From: Gallionella sp.
Lineage (GTDB): Bacteria; Pseudomonadota; Gammaproteobacteria; Burkholderiales; Gallionellaceae
DNA: 64,000 nt
NCBI GenBank assembly: GCA_030681375.1
Contig: JAUXWM010000093.1
Span: forward strand, 1 to 64,000
Direction: 5' to 3'
A program made the translations under genes and the position numbers. This document shows, piece after piece, positions 35,366 through 44,591 of this stretch (the stretch's first letter is position 1; each line of letters begins with the position of its first letter). A model generated the notes under the pieces. The model saw nothing but the letters and a program-made list of their open reading frames with translations. It was not told where the DNA came from and ran no database searches.

Positions 35366-35478
35366 GTCATTCCGGCGCAGGCCGGAATCCAGTCAGAAAA
35401 GAATTGCCCGCAACGCGGGACAAAACCTGAGGTATTTTGAATAAAACCGCTCGATTCCGGCCTACGCCGGAATGACGC
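35366..35478. repeat. Inverted pair of dispersed palindromic repeats between cysD and cysN
   Basis: Copy A (35366-35392) reads GTCATTCCGGC-GCA-GGCCGGAATCCAG-like and copy B (35452-35478) GATTCCGGCCTACGCCGGAATGACG. They are in opposite orientation, 60 bp apart, and can fold either individually or as one long hairpin in the cysDN transcript. They belong to the same family as the repeats at 18963 and 20719. Confidence 0.8.
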
Positions 35479-35503
35479 AGCTGAAAATTTAGAGGCACAC
35501 ATC

Positions 35504-36754
35504 ATGAACGACACGACACAATTATTACGTTTCATCACCGCAGGCAGCGTGGACGACGGCAAGAGCACGCTGATTGGCCGGCTGCTGCATGATTCAAAAT
35601 CGATCTTCGAGGATCAATTTTCGGCAATTTCCAAAACCAGCGAAAAGCGCGGCATGTCTGCCGTTGATTTGTCCTTGCTGACCGATGGTTTGCAGGCCGA
35701 GCGTGAGCAGGGCATCACCATAGACGTGGCTTACCGCTACTTCGCGACGCCCAAGCGCAAATTCATCATCGGCGATACGCCGGGGCACGAGCAATACACG
35801 CGCAACATGGTGACGGCGGCTTCCACCGCCAACCTGGTGGTTATCCTGGTTGATGCGCGCCGGGGCGTGCTGGTGCAGACGCGCCGTCATACCTATCTGG
35901 CCAGTCTGGTCGGCATCCCGCATATTGTGTTGGCGGTCAACAAGATGGATATGGTCGATTACTCCGAGGCGCGCTTCAATGAAATCTGCGCCGAGTATCT
36001 GGCTTTTGCCGCACAACTGGGCTTGCACGACATTACTTGCGTGCCGTTATCGGCGCTGGTAGGCGACATGCTGGTGGACAGGGGCGATAATCTGAACTGG
36101 TATCAGGGCGCGACGTTGATGGAATTGCTGGAAAACGTCGAGATCGATCACGATGTGAATACCACCGATTTCCGTTATCCGGTGCAATGGGTATGCCGTC
36201 CGCAGACTGAGGAGTATCACGATTTCCGTGGCTTTATGGGGCGCATCGAGGCGGGTGAAGTGTCGGTGGGCGACGAGATTACCGTTTTGCCCGGTGGCAA
36301 AACCAGCAAGGTCAAGGAAATCGTCACCTACGACGGCAACTTGCAGACCGCTTACGCACCGCAATCCATCACGCTCAGGTTAACCGATGAGATCGATATT
36401 TCGCGTGGTGATATGTTCGTCAAGGCGGATTATCTGCCGACGGTGGCCAAAGAGTTCGAGGCGATGCTGTGCTGGCTGTCAGAAACGCCGCTGGACAAGA
36501 ACCGTAAATACCTCGTCAAACACACGACGCGCACCGCTAAATGCCTGTTCTCCAGCATCGATTATCGTGTGGACGTGAACACGCTGGAGCAGCATGAAAA
36601 CCCGACGGTTAGCATGAACGACATCGTGCACGTTTCGATGAAGGTGCAGTCGCCACTGGTGTTCGATCACTACCAGCGCAATCGCGCCAGCGGCAGCTTT
36701 ATCGTGATCGACGAGGCGACCAATAACACGGTCGCGGCGGGGATGATCGCGTAA
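35504..36754 (+). CDS. cysN: Sulfate adenylyltransferase subunit 1 (GTPase)
   Basis: This 416-residue translational-GTPase-type protein drives APS formation by CysD. The G1 motif is AGSVDDGKSTLIGRLLHDS. G3 (DTPGHEQYTRNMVTAAS) and G4 (NKMD) are present, and the C-terminus has two beta-barrel domains. It is shorter than CysN of E. coli and has no CysC (APS kinase) fusion. A strong terminator follows at 36771. Confidence 0.92.
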   Translation: MNDTTQLLRFITAGSVDDGKSTLIGRLLHDSKSIFEDQFSAISKTSEKRGMSAVDLSLLTDGLQAEREQGITIDVAYRYFATPKRKFIIGDTPGHEQYTRNMVTAASTANLVVILVDARRGVLVQTRRHTYLASLVGIPHIVLAVNKMDMVDYSEARFNEICAEYLAFAAQLGLHDITCVPLSALVGDMLVDRGDNLNWYQGATLMELLENVEIDHDVNTTDFRYPVQWVCRPQTEEYHDFRGFMGRIEAGEVSVGDEITVLPGGKTSKVKEIVTYDGNLQTAYAPQSITLRLTDEIDISRGDMFVKADYLPTVAKEFEAMLCWLSETPLDKNRKYLVKHTTRTAKCLFSSIDYRVDVNTLEQHENPTVSMNDIVHVSMKVQSPLVFDHYQRNRASGSFIVIDEATNNTVAAGMIA

Positions 36755-36770
36755 CTGTTTTGCACGCAAT

Positions 36771-36799
36771 AAAAAAGCCTGCATCGCGCAGGCTTTTTT
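36771..36799. terminator. Bidirectional terminator between cysN and a pseudouridine synthase gene
   Basis: The 12-bp stem is AAAAAAGCCTGC/GCAGGCTTTTTT with a five-base loop. It has a T-run in both directions, 16 bp after cysN and 10 bp after the convergent gene. Confidence 0.92.
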
Positions 36800-36808
36800 A
36801 GCGGGCTG

Positions 36809-37540
36809 TTAGAACTGTTCGTTCTCGCCCAGATAGCGCCACTGACCTGCGGGCAGCAGACCTAGTTTTACTTTGCCGATGCGAATGCGTTTCAGGCCGG
36901 TGACGCTCAGGCCGACCAGTTCGCACATGCGGCGTATCTGGCGCTTCTTGCCTTCGCGCAGCACGAAGCGCAATTGGTCTTCGTTCTGCCAGGAAACTTT
37001 CGCGGGTTTGAGATATTCGCCGTCCAGTTTCAGTCCCTGACAGAGCAGAGCCAGACCACTGCTTTCCAGTTTTCCCTGCACGCGTACCAGATATTCCTTG
37101 TCTACTTTGGAATCTTCGCCTATCAGCTGTTTGGCGACACGGCCATCCTGAGTGAGTACCAGTAAACCTTGCGAATCAATATCCAGGCGGCCTGCCGGGG
37201 CAAGCCCGATGAATTGGCTGCGGTGGAACTTAATCGGCGAGGGGTCTTCTGCCCAGTGTGTGGCTTCATCCAGCAGAGCGGAAGCGGGTTTGTAGCCATG
37301 TTCTGCCTGTCCTGATACATAGCCGACCGGCTTGTTCATCAGGATGGTGACGCGCTGTTGCTGGGTGGTCTGTGCGGCGGTGCGCAAGGTGATCTGCTGT
37401 GTGGGATAAACCTTGGTGCCCAGCAGGCTGACGGTTTCGCCATCGACATCGACCCAGCCTTTTTCGATATAGACATCAGCCTCGCGGCGCGAGCATAGTC
37501 CGAGTTCGGACATGCGTTTGGAGAGTCGGATTTTTTCCAT
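36809..37540 (-). CDS. RsuA/RluF-family rRNA pseudouridine synthase
   Basis: This 243-residue enzyme has an N-terminal S4 RNA-binding domain (RLSKRMSELGLCSRREADVY), then a synthase domain with the catalytic Asp in APAGRLDIDSQGLLVLTQDG (about residue 125) and a C-terminal GKKRQIRRMCELVGLSV. The insert before the active site resembles RluF (23S U2604) more than RsuA, but the substrate is uncertain. ATG 37540 is preferred. The 39 upstream in-frame codons look non-homologous. Confidence 0.8.
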   Translation of the reverse strand: MEKIRLSKRMSELGLCSRREADVYIEKGWVDVDGETVSLLGTKVYPTQQITLRTAAQTTQQQRVTILMNKPVGYVSGQAEHGYKPASALLDEATHWAEDPSPIKFHRSQFIGLAPAGRLDIDSQGLLVLTQDGRVAKQLIGEDSKVDKEYLVRVQGKLESSGLALLCQGLKLDGEYLKPAKVSWQNEDQLRFVLREGKKRQIRRMCELVGLSVTGLKRIRIGKVKLGLLPAGQWRYLGENEQF

Positions 37541-37742
37541 GAGTAGTCGTGTTGCGATTGAGCCAAGGCGCGATTTAAGCACAAAGCAGCGTGCAGGGCG
37601 TAAATAAATGCATGAGATACGGTGTGGGCATGCCAAATGGCATAGATACTTTGGCATATATGGCTATGAGCATGAGCTGTGGTCTAATCCGGCAGCCATA
37701 GTATGCTGGCGACAGAAAACCCACATTTATGCCTGACACCCG

Positions 37743-39842
37743 ATGCAGCCCATGATATCTATACTCATAGTCGAAGATGATGCGCAGCAGGCGGAAGTGC
37801 TCAGGCTACAACTGCTTGATTGTGGCTATCGGGTTGCGGCCCTGGCGGATAACGGGGTGGCTGCCGTTGAACAGGCGCAGGCATTGGCGCCTGATGTGGT
37901 GCTGATGGACATCGTCCTGCAGGGAAAAATGGATGGCATCGAGGCCGCGCAAGAAATTCGGGCATCTTGCGGCATTCCTGTGCTCTACCTGACCGCCTAC
38001 GCCGACGATGAATTTTTCCTGCGCGCCAGGGTTACCGAACCTTACGCCTATCTGCTCAAGCCGAGTACACCCAGAGAAATTCAGCTTGCCATCGAAATTG
38101 CCCTGTATCGTCACCGGGCTGAACGAGAGGCGCGCACCGCACTGGAAAAAGCCGTAGCGGAACGCACCGCCGAGCTTGAGCAATCGCATCAACACATCGC
38201 CAATATTCTCGAGAGCGCTTCGGATGCGTTTATATCGCTGGATAACAACGGTTGCTATACCTATGTCAATGCCAAGGCTGCCGAGTTGTTTGGCCGCAAA
38301 CCGGAGGAGTTGGTCGGCAGAAAAATCTGGTATGAATTCGCAGAAGGCGTGGGTCAGCCCTTCTACGATGCCTGTCACAAGGCGGCGGATGAACAGATGC
38401 CTGTCAAGGTGGAGGCGTATTGCCTGCCATGGGAGCGTTGGTTCGAATACCGCATCTTTCCCTCCAAAGACTATCTTTCCATTTTTTTACACGACATCAC
38501 CGAGCGCAAGGCGGCTGAAGATGCGATTCAGAATATGGCGTTTTACGACACGCTCACCCAGTTGCCCAACCGGCGCCTGCTGATGGATCGTTGCCGGCAG
38601 GTCCTGTCTTCCAGTGCGCGCAGCGGCAGGCTGGCTGCCTTGCTGTTTATCGACCTCGACCATTTCAAGAACCTCAACGACACGCTGGGTCACGACATCG
38701 GAGATTTGCTGCTGCAACAGGTCGCGCAACGCCTGATCTCATGCGTGCGAGAGGGTGATACCGCAGCGCGTCTGGGCGGTGACGAGTTTGTGGTGATGCT
38801 GGCAGAGTTGAGTAAGGATGGTCATGACGCGGCCGCACAAACGGAAGAGATAGGCGAAAAGATTCTTGCCTCACTCGCCCGGCCCTACCAGCTGGGTGCG
38901 CATAAATATCACAGCACACCCAGTATTGGCGCCACGCTGTTTCACGGCCACCAGCAGGGAATCGATGAGCTGTTCAAGCAAGCTGATATCGCCATGTTCC
39001 AGGCCAAGAAAGCCGGGCGGAATACCTTGCGCTTTTTTGACCAGAAGATGCAGGATAGCGTCAACGCACGCGCAGCCCTGGAAAGCGATTTGCGCTGCGC
39101 GATTGAAGCGCAACAGTTTCAGCTGTATTACCAGGTGCATGTGGACAGTGCGCGTCGCCCATTGGGGGCGGAGGCGCTGATCCGCTGGCTGCATCCCGAG
39201 AAAGGCCTGATTTTCCCCGGGCAGTTCATTGCAGTGGCAGAAGAGACCGGATTGATACTGCCTATAGGACTCTGGGTGCTGGAACAGGCCTGCCTGCAAC
39301 TCAAGGCATGGCAGCAGAACGCATACACCCGGGATTTGATTCTGTCGGTGAATGTCAGCATCAAACAGTTCCAGCAACCGGAATTCGCGGATCAGGTACA
39401 AGCGGCCATGCAGCGACATGACATTAATCCGAGTCTGCTCAAGATGGAAATTACGGAAAGCATCTTGCTGGACAATGTCGAAAATATCATTACCACGATG
39501 AATGTATTGAATAAAGCCGGTGTCCAGTTTTCTCTGGACGATTTTGGTACCGGTTATTCATCCCTGCAATACCTCAAGCAGTTGCCACTCTTTCAACTCA
39601 AGATAGATCTGTCGTTCGTGTGTGACATTGCCACCAACGGCAACGATGAAGCGATTGCGAGCACCATCAATGCCATGGCACGCAGTCTGAATCTGCATGT
39701 GATTGCCGAGGGGGTGGAGACGGAAGAGCAACGTCAAAAACTCCTGGATATTGGCTGCACAAACTTTCAGGGGTATCTGTTCAGCAAGCCGGTTCCGATA
39801 GCGCAATTTGAAGCGTTTCTGATACGCTGCGACCAACGGTAG
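37743..39842 (+). CDS. REC-PAS-GGDEF-EAL c-di-GMP signalling protein
   Basis: This is a 699-residue soluble protein. Residues about 5-120 are a receiver (EDD acidic pocket, phospho-Asp in VLMDIVL, K in LLKPSTP), about 150-255 a PAS sensor, about 265-430 a GGDEF domain (LGGDEFVVML intact) and about 445-690 an EAL domain (GAEALIRWL, DDFGTGYSSL, EGVET). The EAL KID-R-SFV motif reads KIDLSFV. Either or both activities may be real. It is monocistronic, with no cognate histidine kinase in the window. The PAS ligand is unknown. Confidence 0.85.
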   Translation: MQPMISILIVEDDAQQAEVLRLQLLDCGYRVAALADNGVAAVEQAQALAPDVVLMDIVLQGKMDGIEAAQEIRASCGIPVLYLTAYADDEFFLRARVTEPYAYLLKPSTPREIQLAIEIALYRHRAEREARTALEKAVAERTAELEQSHQHIANILESASDAFISLDNNGCYTYVNAKAAELFGRKPEELVGRKIWYEFAEGVGQPFYDACHKAADEQMPVKVEAYCLPWERWFEYRIFPSKDYLSIFLHDITERKAAEDAIQNMAFYDTLTQLPNRRLLMDRCRQVLSSSARSGRLAALLFIDLDHFKNLNDTLGHDIGDLLLQQVAQRLISCVREGDTAARLGGDEFVVMLAELSKDGHDAAAQTEEIGEKILASLARPYQLGAHKYHSTPSIGATLFHGHQQGIDELFKQADIAMFQAKKAGRNTLRFFDQKMQDSVNARAALESDLRCAIEAQQFQLYYQVHVDSARRPLGAEALIRWLHPEKGLIFPGQFIAVAEETGLILPIGLWVLEQACLQLKAWQQNAYTRDLILSVNVSIKQFQQPEFADQVQAAMQRHDINPSLLKMEITESILLDNVENIITTMNVLNKAGVQFSLDDFGTGYSSLQYLKQLPLFQLKIDLSFVCDIATNGNDEAIASTINAMARSLNLHVIAEGVETEEQRQKLLDIGCTNFQGYLFSKPVPIAQFEAFLIRCDQR

Positions 39843-40008
39843 CGGGTTTTTCGTTTTAGCGAATTCCAGAAGCGGTGAGGGTTAACGTGCGGGTCTCGTC
39901 ACGCTTGCGGCATAGTGTCGCCGTTGTTATGTGCCAGGATAGTATGTGCGAGCGCCGAATCGGTTATGCTGCGCAGGTTTCGTAACGTATCGGGTGGCGG
40001 GTTTTTGC

Positions 40009-41532
40009 ATGGATTTACTGAATAAAGAAAACGGCCTGGCCTTGCTGGCCGGAGCACTTTGTGTGTTTGGTTTTGCACCCTTCGGTATTTTTGTGATTCC
40101 GGTGGTGGCGCTGGCGGTGTTGTTTGTTTTATGGAGCCGCGCTGACACGCCACGGGCGGCCGTGCAGCTGGGTTTCGTCTTCGGTCTGGGGTTGTTTACG
40201 GCAGGAATCGGCTGGATTTATGTCGCGCTGCACGATTTCGGCGGCATGCCGATGTGGCTGGCTGCACCGGCTACGCTGCTGTTTGCAGCTTTTCTTTCCT
40301 TGTTTACCGCGCTGGCCGCTTACTTGCAATCGCGTTTTTCCATGTCGAACGGGTTGCGTGCCGTGCTGGTAATGCCTGCCGCCTGGGTGCTGATCGAATG
40401 GCTGCGCGGCATGATATTTACCGGTTTTCCGTGGCTGACGCTGGGCTACGCGCATAGTGACAGCCCGCTGGCAGGTTACGCGCCGTTGTTCGGCGTGTAT
40501 GGTGTCTCGCTGGTGGCGGCAGTATGCGCGGGATTGCTGGCGGTATTGTGGCGTGCACGCTGGACACGGCAGGGACGGGTGATCATGGCGATGCTCGCCC
40601 TGTTGTGGATAGCCGGTGCGCTGCTGCGCGGCATAGCCTGGACACAGACTGAAGGTGAACCTTTTTCGGTCACCCTAGTTCAGGGCAATATTTCGCAGGA
40701 CATCAAGTTCAACGAAGAATCACGCGCCAGCTCGCTGGATAGCTATCGCCGTCTGGTGATGCAAAACCCGGCACGCCTGACGGTACTGCCCGAAACCGCA
40801 TTCCCGATGTTGCGCGACGAAGTGCCGCAAAGCCTGATTGAGTCGTTGCGCGAGCATGCCAAACGAAACCAGGGCGATGTGCTGGTCGGCGTGTTCGAGC
40901 GCGATCAGTTCGGGTATTACAACAGCGTGATTGCCCTGGGCGCATCCGAAAGCAGCTACGCCGCCGAACAGCTGCATTATCGCAAACACCATCTGGTGAT
41001 ATTTGGCGAGTTCATTCCCTTGCGGCCGGTATTCGGCTGGTTGATCAACGAAGTGTTGAATATTCCCATGGGTGATCTGGCGCGCGGCGATCTACGGCAG
41101 GCGCCGCTCTCCGTGGCCGGACAGCGCGTGGCGGTGAATATCTGTTACGAGGATGTGTTCGGCGAAGAAATCATCATGTCCTTGCCGGAAGCTACGCTGC
41201 TGGTTAATGTGACCAATGACGCCTGGTACGGGCATTCTCATGCCGCCGCACAGCACAATCAAATCTCGCAAGTGCGCGCACTGGAGTCAGGACGCATGAT
41301 GCTGCGCGCCACCAATACCGGCGTGACCTCTATCATCGCTGTGAACGGCAAGGTTATAAAACAGCTGCCGCAACATCAACAGGCGGTGTTGCAAGGCATG
41401 GCGCAGGGTTATCAGGGTATGACGCCCTATGCGCGCTGGGGTAATGCAGCGGTATTGCTGTTGATCGCGTTGATGCTCGCGGGTGCGTGGGTATGCTTGC
41501 GTAGGGTGGGCAACTTGCCCACGCGGAAATAA
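40009..41532 (+). CDS. lnt: Apolipoprotein N-acyltransferase
   Basis: This 507-residue inner-membrane enzyme adds the third acyl chain to lipoproteins. About six N-terminal helices precede a nitrilase-like domain with the Glu-Lys-Cys triad in LPETAFPML, YRKHHLVIFGEFIPL and VNICYEDVFGEE. ATG 40009 was chosen as the start of the first helix. The C-terminal residues RRVGNLPTRK are encoded by a dispersed repeat (41499-41563) and are not conserved Lnt sequence. Confidence 0.92.
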   Translation: MDLLNKENGLALLAGALCVFGFAPFGIFVIPVVALAVLFVLWSRADTPRAAVQLGFVFGLGLFTAGIGWIYVALHDFGGMPMWLAAPATLLFAAFLSLFTALAAYLQSRFSMSNGLRAVLVMPAAWVLIEWLRGMIFTGFPWLTLGYAHSDSPLAGYAPLFGVYGVSLVAAVCAGLLAVLWRARWTRQGRVIMAMLALLWIAGALLRGIAWTQTEGEPFSVTLVQGNISQDIKFNEESRASSLDSYRRLVMQNPARLTVLPETAFPMLRDEVPQSLIESLREHAKRNQGDVLVGVFERDQFGYYNSVIALGASESSYAAEQLHYRKHHLVIFGEFIPLRPVFGWLINEVLNIPMGDLARGDLRQAPLSVAGQRVAVNICYEDVFGEEIIMSLPEATLLVNVTNDAWYGHSHAAAQHNQISQVRALESGRMMLRATNTGVTSIIAVNGKVIKQLPQHQQAVLQGMAQGYQGMTPYARWGNAAVLLLIALMLAGAWVCLRRVGNLPTRK

Positions 41533-41563
41533 ACGGTGGGCAGAAAATCCTGCCCACCCTACC
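41499..41563. repeat. Palindromic repeat overlapping the lnt stop codon
   Basis: GTAGGGTGGGCA (41501-41512) and TGCCCACCCTAC (41551-41562) are perfect inverted arms, with internal GTGGGCA/TGCCCAC pairs. Such GTAGGGTGGGCA elements are dispersed repeats in many proteobacteria and cyanobacteria. It may also act as an lnt terminator. Confidence 0.75.
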
Positions 41564-41570
41564 GGTGAGA

Positions 41571-41825
41571 ATGATGAATTGGGTCTGTTATCTGTTGCGC
41601 TGCGCCGACGGTACCTTGTATTGCGGCATCACCAATGACGTGGAAAAACGCCTCGCCGCACACAACGCGGGCACGGCGGCCAAATACACCCGATCGCGCG
41701 GCCCCGTTGAACTGGTATTCGTGGAAGATTGCGCGGACAGGTCAGCCGCATCAAAACGCGAGATGAGCATCAAAAAATTGCCTCGGGTGGAGAAGTTGGC
41801 ATTGATGCAGGTGATTTCAGGGTAG
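41571..41825 (+). CDS. GIY-YIG nuclease family protein
   Basis: This 84-residue single-domain protein has the signature VCYLLRCADGTLYCGITNDV (the motif reads CYL and YCG). It also has the Arg in HNAGTAAKYTRSRGP and a terminal Glu region. It is a UvrC-like endonuclease domain of the YhbQ/SLX1 type. Its cellular role is unknown. Start ATG 41571 is weakly supported by GGTGAG. ATG 41574 is equally possible. Confidence 0.8.
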   Translation: MMNWVCYLLRCADGTLYCGITNDVEKRLAAHNAGTAAKYTRSRGPVELVFVEDCADRSAASKREMSIKKLPRVEKLALMQVISG

Positions 41826-41866
41826 TCGTCATGTGTCATCAACCTACTTTATCCCGGGATTAACTA

Positions 41867-43201
41867 ATGGATACCCTTACCCTATTGCGTCGCGGCCAAC
41901 TGGCGGGCACGCGGCGGCTGGATTTGTCGTGCGGCTTGACGCAGTTCCCGGGCGAAATTTACGATCTCGCAGATACGCTGGAAATTCTCAATCTTTCCGG
42001 CAATGCCTTGTCGTCCTTGCCGGATGATCTGGGTCGCTTGCACAAGTTGCGGGTGATATTCTGCTCTGACAACCAGTTCACCGAAGTGCCGGAAGTGCTG
42101 GGGCAATGCCCGCAGCTGGATATGGTGGGCTTCAAAGCCAACCGGATACGCCATTTCTCCGCAGCGGCGCTGCCCGTCGCGCTACGCTGGCTGATACTTA
42201 CCGATAATCAACTGGACATGTTGCCCGCCGAGCTGGGGCAATGCATACGATTACAAAAATTGATGCTGGCGGGTAACCGATTGCAGCACTTGCCGGATGA
42301 GATGGTTGCATGCCGGAATCTGGAATTGCTGCGCATCTCCGCCAATCGTTTCGAATCTCTGCCGGACTGGTTGTTGGAATTGCCGCGCCTTTCCTGGCTG
42401 GCTTTTGCGGGCAATCCGTTTTCGGACGTGGCCGAGCTTGCCGCGGTCGCGAAACAGGATATTAGTCATATTCACTGGCATGGGCTCGATTTCCGGCAAA
42501 AATTGGGCGAAGGCGCGTCCGGCATTATTCACCGGGCCGATTGGCAGCATGCGCCGGACGGCGTAACACCGGTTGCGGTCAAACTGTTCAAGGGTGCGGT
42601 GACCAGCGACGGGTTGCCGCGCAGCGAAAAAGCGGCGTGTATCGCTGCCGGAACACATGCCAATTTGATCCCGGTAACAGGCAAGGTCAGCGGGCATCCT
42701 GAAGGTGCGGCAGGTCTGGTGATGTCGTTGATAGACGAGAATTATACTAATCTGGCCGCGCCGCCCAGCCTGGAATCCTGTACGCGCGACATATATTCTG
42801 CTGACACGAACTTTACCCTAGATGCCGCTATTGCCATGGCGCGTGGTATCGCGGCAGCGGCGGAGCATTTGCATAGCCGCGGCATAATGCACGGCGATTT
42901 GTACGCGCACAATATGCTGTGGAACGGGCAGGAAGATTGTCTGTTGGGTGATTTCGGCGCAGCTTCCTTTATTACGGATGAACGTCAGGCGCTGTCGCTA
43001 CAGCGCATCGAAGTGCGTGCTTTTGCCTGTTTGCTGGAAGAATTGTTATCGCGCTGCACTGCGCCATCACCGGCTGCTATCGAGGCGTTGTGGGCGTTGC
43101 AGCGCCGTTGCGGCCAGGACGAGATTGAGGCGCGTCCCCTGTTTGCCGAGATTCAGAATACGCTGGCGGGGGTGTCAAAGTATTACGCACCTGCGTTGTA
43201 G
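41867..43201 (+). CDS. Leucine-rich-repeat serine/threonine protein kinase
   Basis: This is a 444-residue soluble fusion. Residues about 15-200 contain seven or eight leucine-rich repeats with an LxxLxLxxNxLxxLPxxL pattern (for example LEILNLSGNALSSLPDDLGR). Residues about 205-440 are a protein kinase with all core motifs: glycine loop LGEGASGIIHRA, VAVKLFKG (ATP Lys), HGDLYAHNMLW in the catalytic loop and DFGAAS. The HRD Arg is replaced by Gly (HGD), as in some bacterial and RIO-like kinases, so regulation by activation-loop phosphorylation is unlikely. There is no membrane segment. Substrates are unknown. Confidence 0.8.
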   Translation: MDTLTLLRRGQLAGTRRLDLSCGLTQFPGEIYDLADTLEILNLSGNALSSLPDDLGRLHKLRVIFCSDNQFTEVPEVLGQCPQLDMVGFKANRIRHFSAAALPVALRWLILTDNQLDMLPAELGQCIRLQKLMLAGNRLQHLPDEMVACRNLELLRISANRFESLPDWLLELPRLSWLAFAGNPFSDVAELAAVAKQDISHIHWHGLDFRQKLGEGASGIIHRADWQHAPDGVTPVAVKLFKGAVTSDGLPRSEKAACIAAGTHANLIPVTGKVSGHPEGAAGLVMSLIDENYTNLAAPPSLESCTRDIYSADTNFTLDAAIAMARGIAAAAEHLHSRGIMHGDLYAHNMLWNGQEDCLLGDFGAASFITDERQALSLQRIEVRAFACLLEELLSRCTAPSPAAIEALWALQRRCGQDEIEARPLFAEIQNTLAGVSKYYAPAL

Positions 43202-43222
43202 TCATGCGCGTCTTCGATGGCA

Positions 43223-44338
43223 TCAGCGCCCCCGTGCATCACTCCAGCGTAATTCGCATCGGTCATCACCGGTGTAATAGGTTTCGCCGCTTTGATGCAT
43301 GACGCAGTAGCTGGGCGAGACGATGGTTTCGTTAAATACCATGTCGGCGGGGATATGGGTGTATTCGAACAGGACGCTGCGGATGATCTTTGAGTTGCGG
43401 CAAATGTACGATCCCCAGGAGATCCAGGTAGGTCCGATGATTTCGACTCCGGCTTCCAGGCACACGCCGGAATCAATGTAAACCGGGCCTTCAATTTTGA
43501 CATTGTCCCAGTCGATGCGGGTGTTGAGGCCAACCCATACGCCGGGGCGTACCTGTATGCCCGGCATGTGTGTTTGCTTGACCTCGCCTTGCAATACGCG
43601 TTGCAATACGCTCCAGTATCCGGGGACATGCCCGATGTCTATCCAGTTGAATGTATGTTTTTGCGCATAGAAAGGCAGCCCCTTTTCCACCAGCAAGGGG
43701 AATAGCTGGCTGCCAATGTCGAATTCCGTATTGGGCGGGATATATTGCAGCACTTCGGGCTCGAAAATGTAGATGCCGGTACTGGCAAAGTTGGAGCGCG
43801 CGTGCTCCGGCAGGGGTTTTTCCTGAAAGGAAATGATTAGCCCCTCATCGTCAGTTTCCACTACGCCATAATCAACGACGGCATCGCGCGGGACTTCAAG
43901 TGTTACTACGCTGGCCAGCGCTTTTTTGCGCTTGTGTTCCAGCACGGCCGCAGTGAGGTCGAGATCAATCAGCGCGTCGCCGCAGAGCACGATGGTCGTG
44001 GTATCAAAAAAACTGCCAAAGTCCTGTATCTTGCGCATGCCGCCCGCTGAACCCAGCGCGCGCGGGACAATTTCGCCATACTCATACACGCCTTCGTATG
44101 AGTAACCGATATTCACATTCCAGAGCCGTCCGTTGCCGAAATGATTCTCGATCCGCCAGTGCTTGTAGCCGACGTTGACCATAATGTCTTCGATGCCATG
44201 TTTGGCAAGTATTTCAACCAGATACTCCATTACCGGTTTTCCCAGAATAGGAATCATCGGTTTGGGTAAATCCTGCGTGAGCGGACGTATGCGCAAACCA
44301 TCTCCCGCAGCCAGTATCATCGCTTTAACTTTTTTCAT
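43223..44338 (-). CDS. NDP-sugar pyrophosphorylase (nucleotidyltransferase)
   Basis: This 371-residue enzyme has the nucleotidyltransferase motif MILAAGDGLRIRPLTQDLPKPM at residues about 7-28, LCGDALIDLDL for the metal Asp and EKP plus GIYIF in the sugar pocket. The C-terminal about 100 residues contain left-handed beta-helix hexads (IEGPVYIDSGVCLEAGVEII). It resembles GDP-mannose or glucose-1-P nucleotidyltransferases of eukaryotic GMPP type. The exact sugar is unknown. It converges on the kinase gene with 21 bp between stops. Confidence 0.82.
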   Translation of the reverse strand: MKKVKAMILAAGDGLRIRPLTQDLPKPMIPILGKPVMEYLVEILAKHGIEDIMVNVGYKHWRIENHFGNGRLWNVNIGYSYEGVYEYGEIVPRALGSAGGMRKIQDFGSFFDTTTIVLCGDALIDLDLTAAVLEHKRKKALASVVTLEVPRDAVVDYGVVETDDEGLIISFQEKPLPEHARSNFASTGIYIFEPEVLQYIPPNTEFDIGSQLFPLLVEKGLPFYAQKHTFNWIDIGHVPGYWSVLQRVLQGEVKQTHMPGIQVRPGVWVGLNTRIDWDNVKIEGPVYIDSGVCLEAGVEIIGPTWISWGSYICRNSKIIRSVLFEYTHIPADMVFNETIVSPSYCVMHQSGETYYTGDDRCELRWSDARGR

Positions 44339-44545
44339 GGGTTACTTTCGTGTGCTAAGGCACGGGTATAGGACAAATCTTATGTACATTACGGGCAAAT
44401 CATATCTCATGCGGTCTGTTGTTTTCTACCCCATCTGGTGTTTTTCATGGAAGAGCAGGGAAAGGGAGCGATCAGAGCTGGATTCATAGTCAGGATAAGT
44501 TTGCTTGATATGATCGTTAATCTCATCGCGCCTCATGCGGCGCGT

Positions 44546-44551
44546 TATAAT
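44546..44551 (+). promoter_or_regulatory. -10 element upstream of the SNF2 helicase gene
   Basis: A perfect TATAAT lies 40 bp before ATG 44592, in the 250-bp spacer between divergent genes. No good -35 is visible (CTCATC at the right spacing). Confidence 0.45.
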
Positions 44552-44591
44552 TCGCCTTTCGTCCATCCGTACCGGATAAAGCCATTACGCC

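Noticed and set aside
37541..37657. N-terminal extension of the pseudouridine synthase (39 residues)
   Set aside because: The sequence before the second ATG is Cys/Arg-rich and unlike the S4-domain start of the family.
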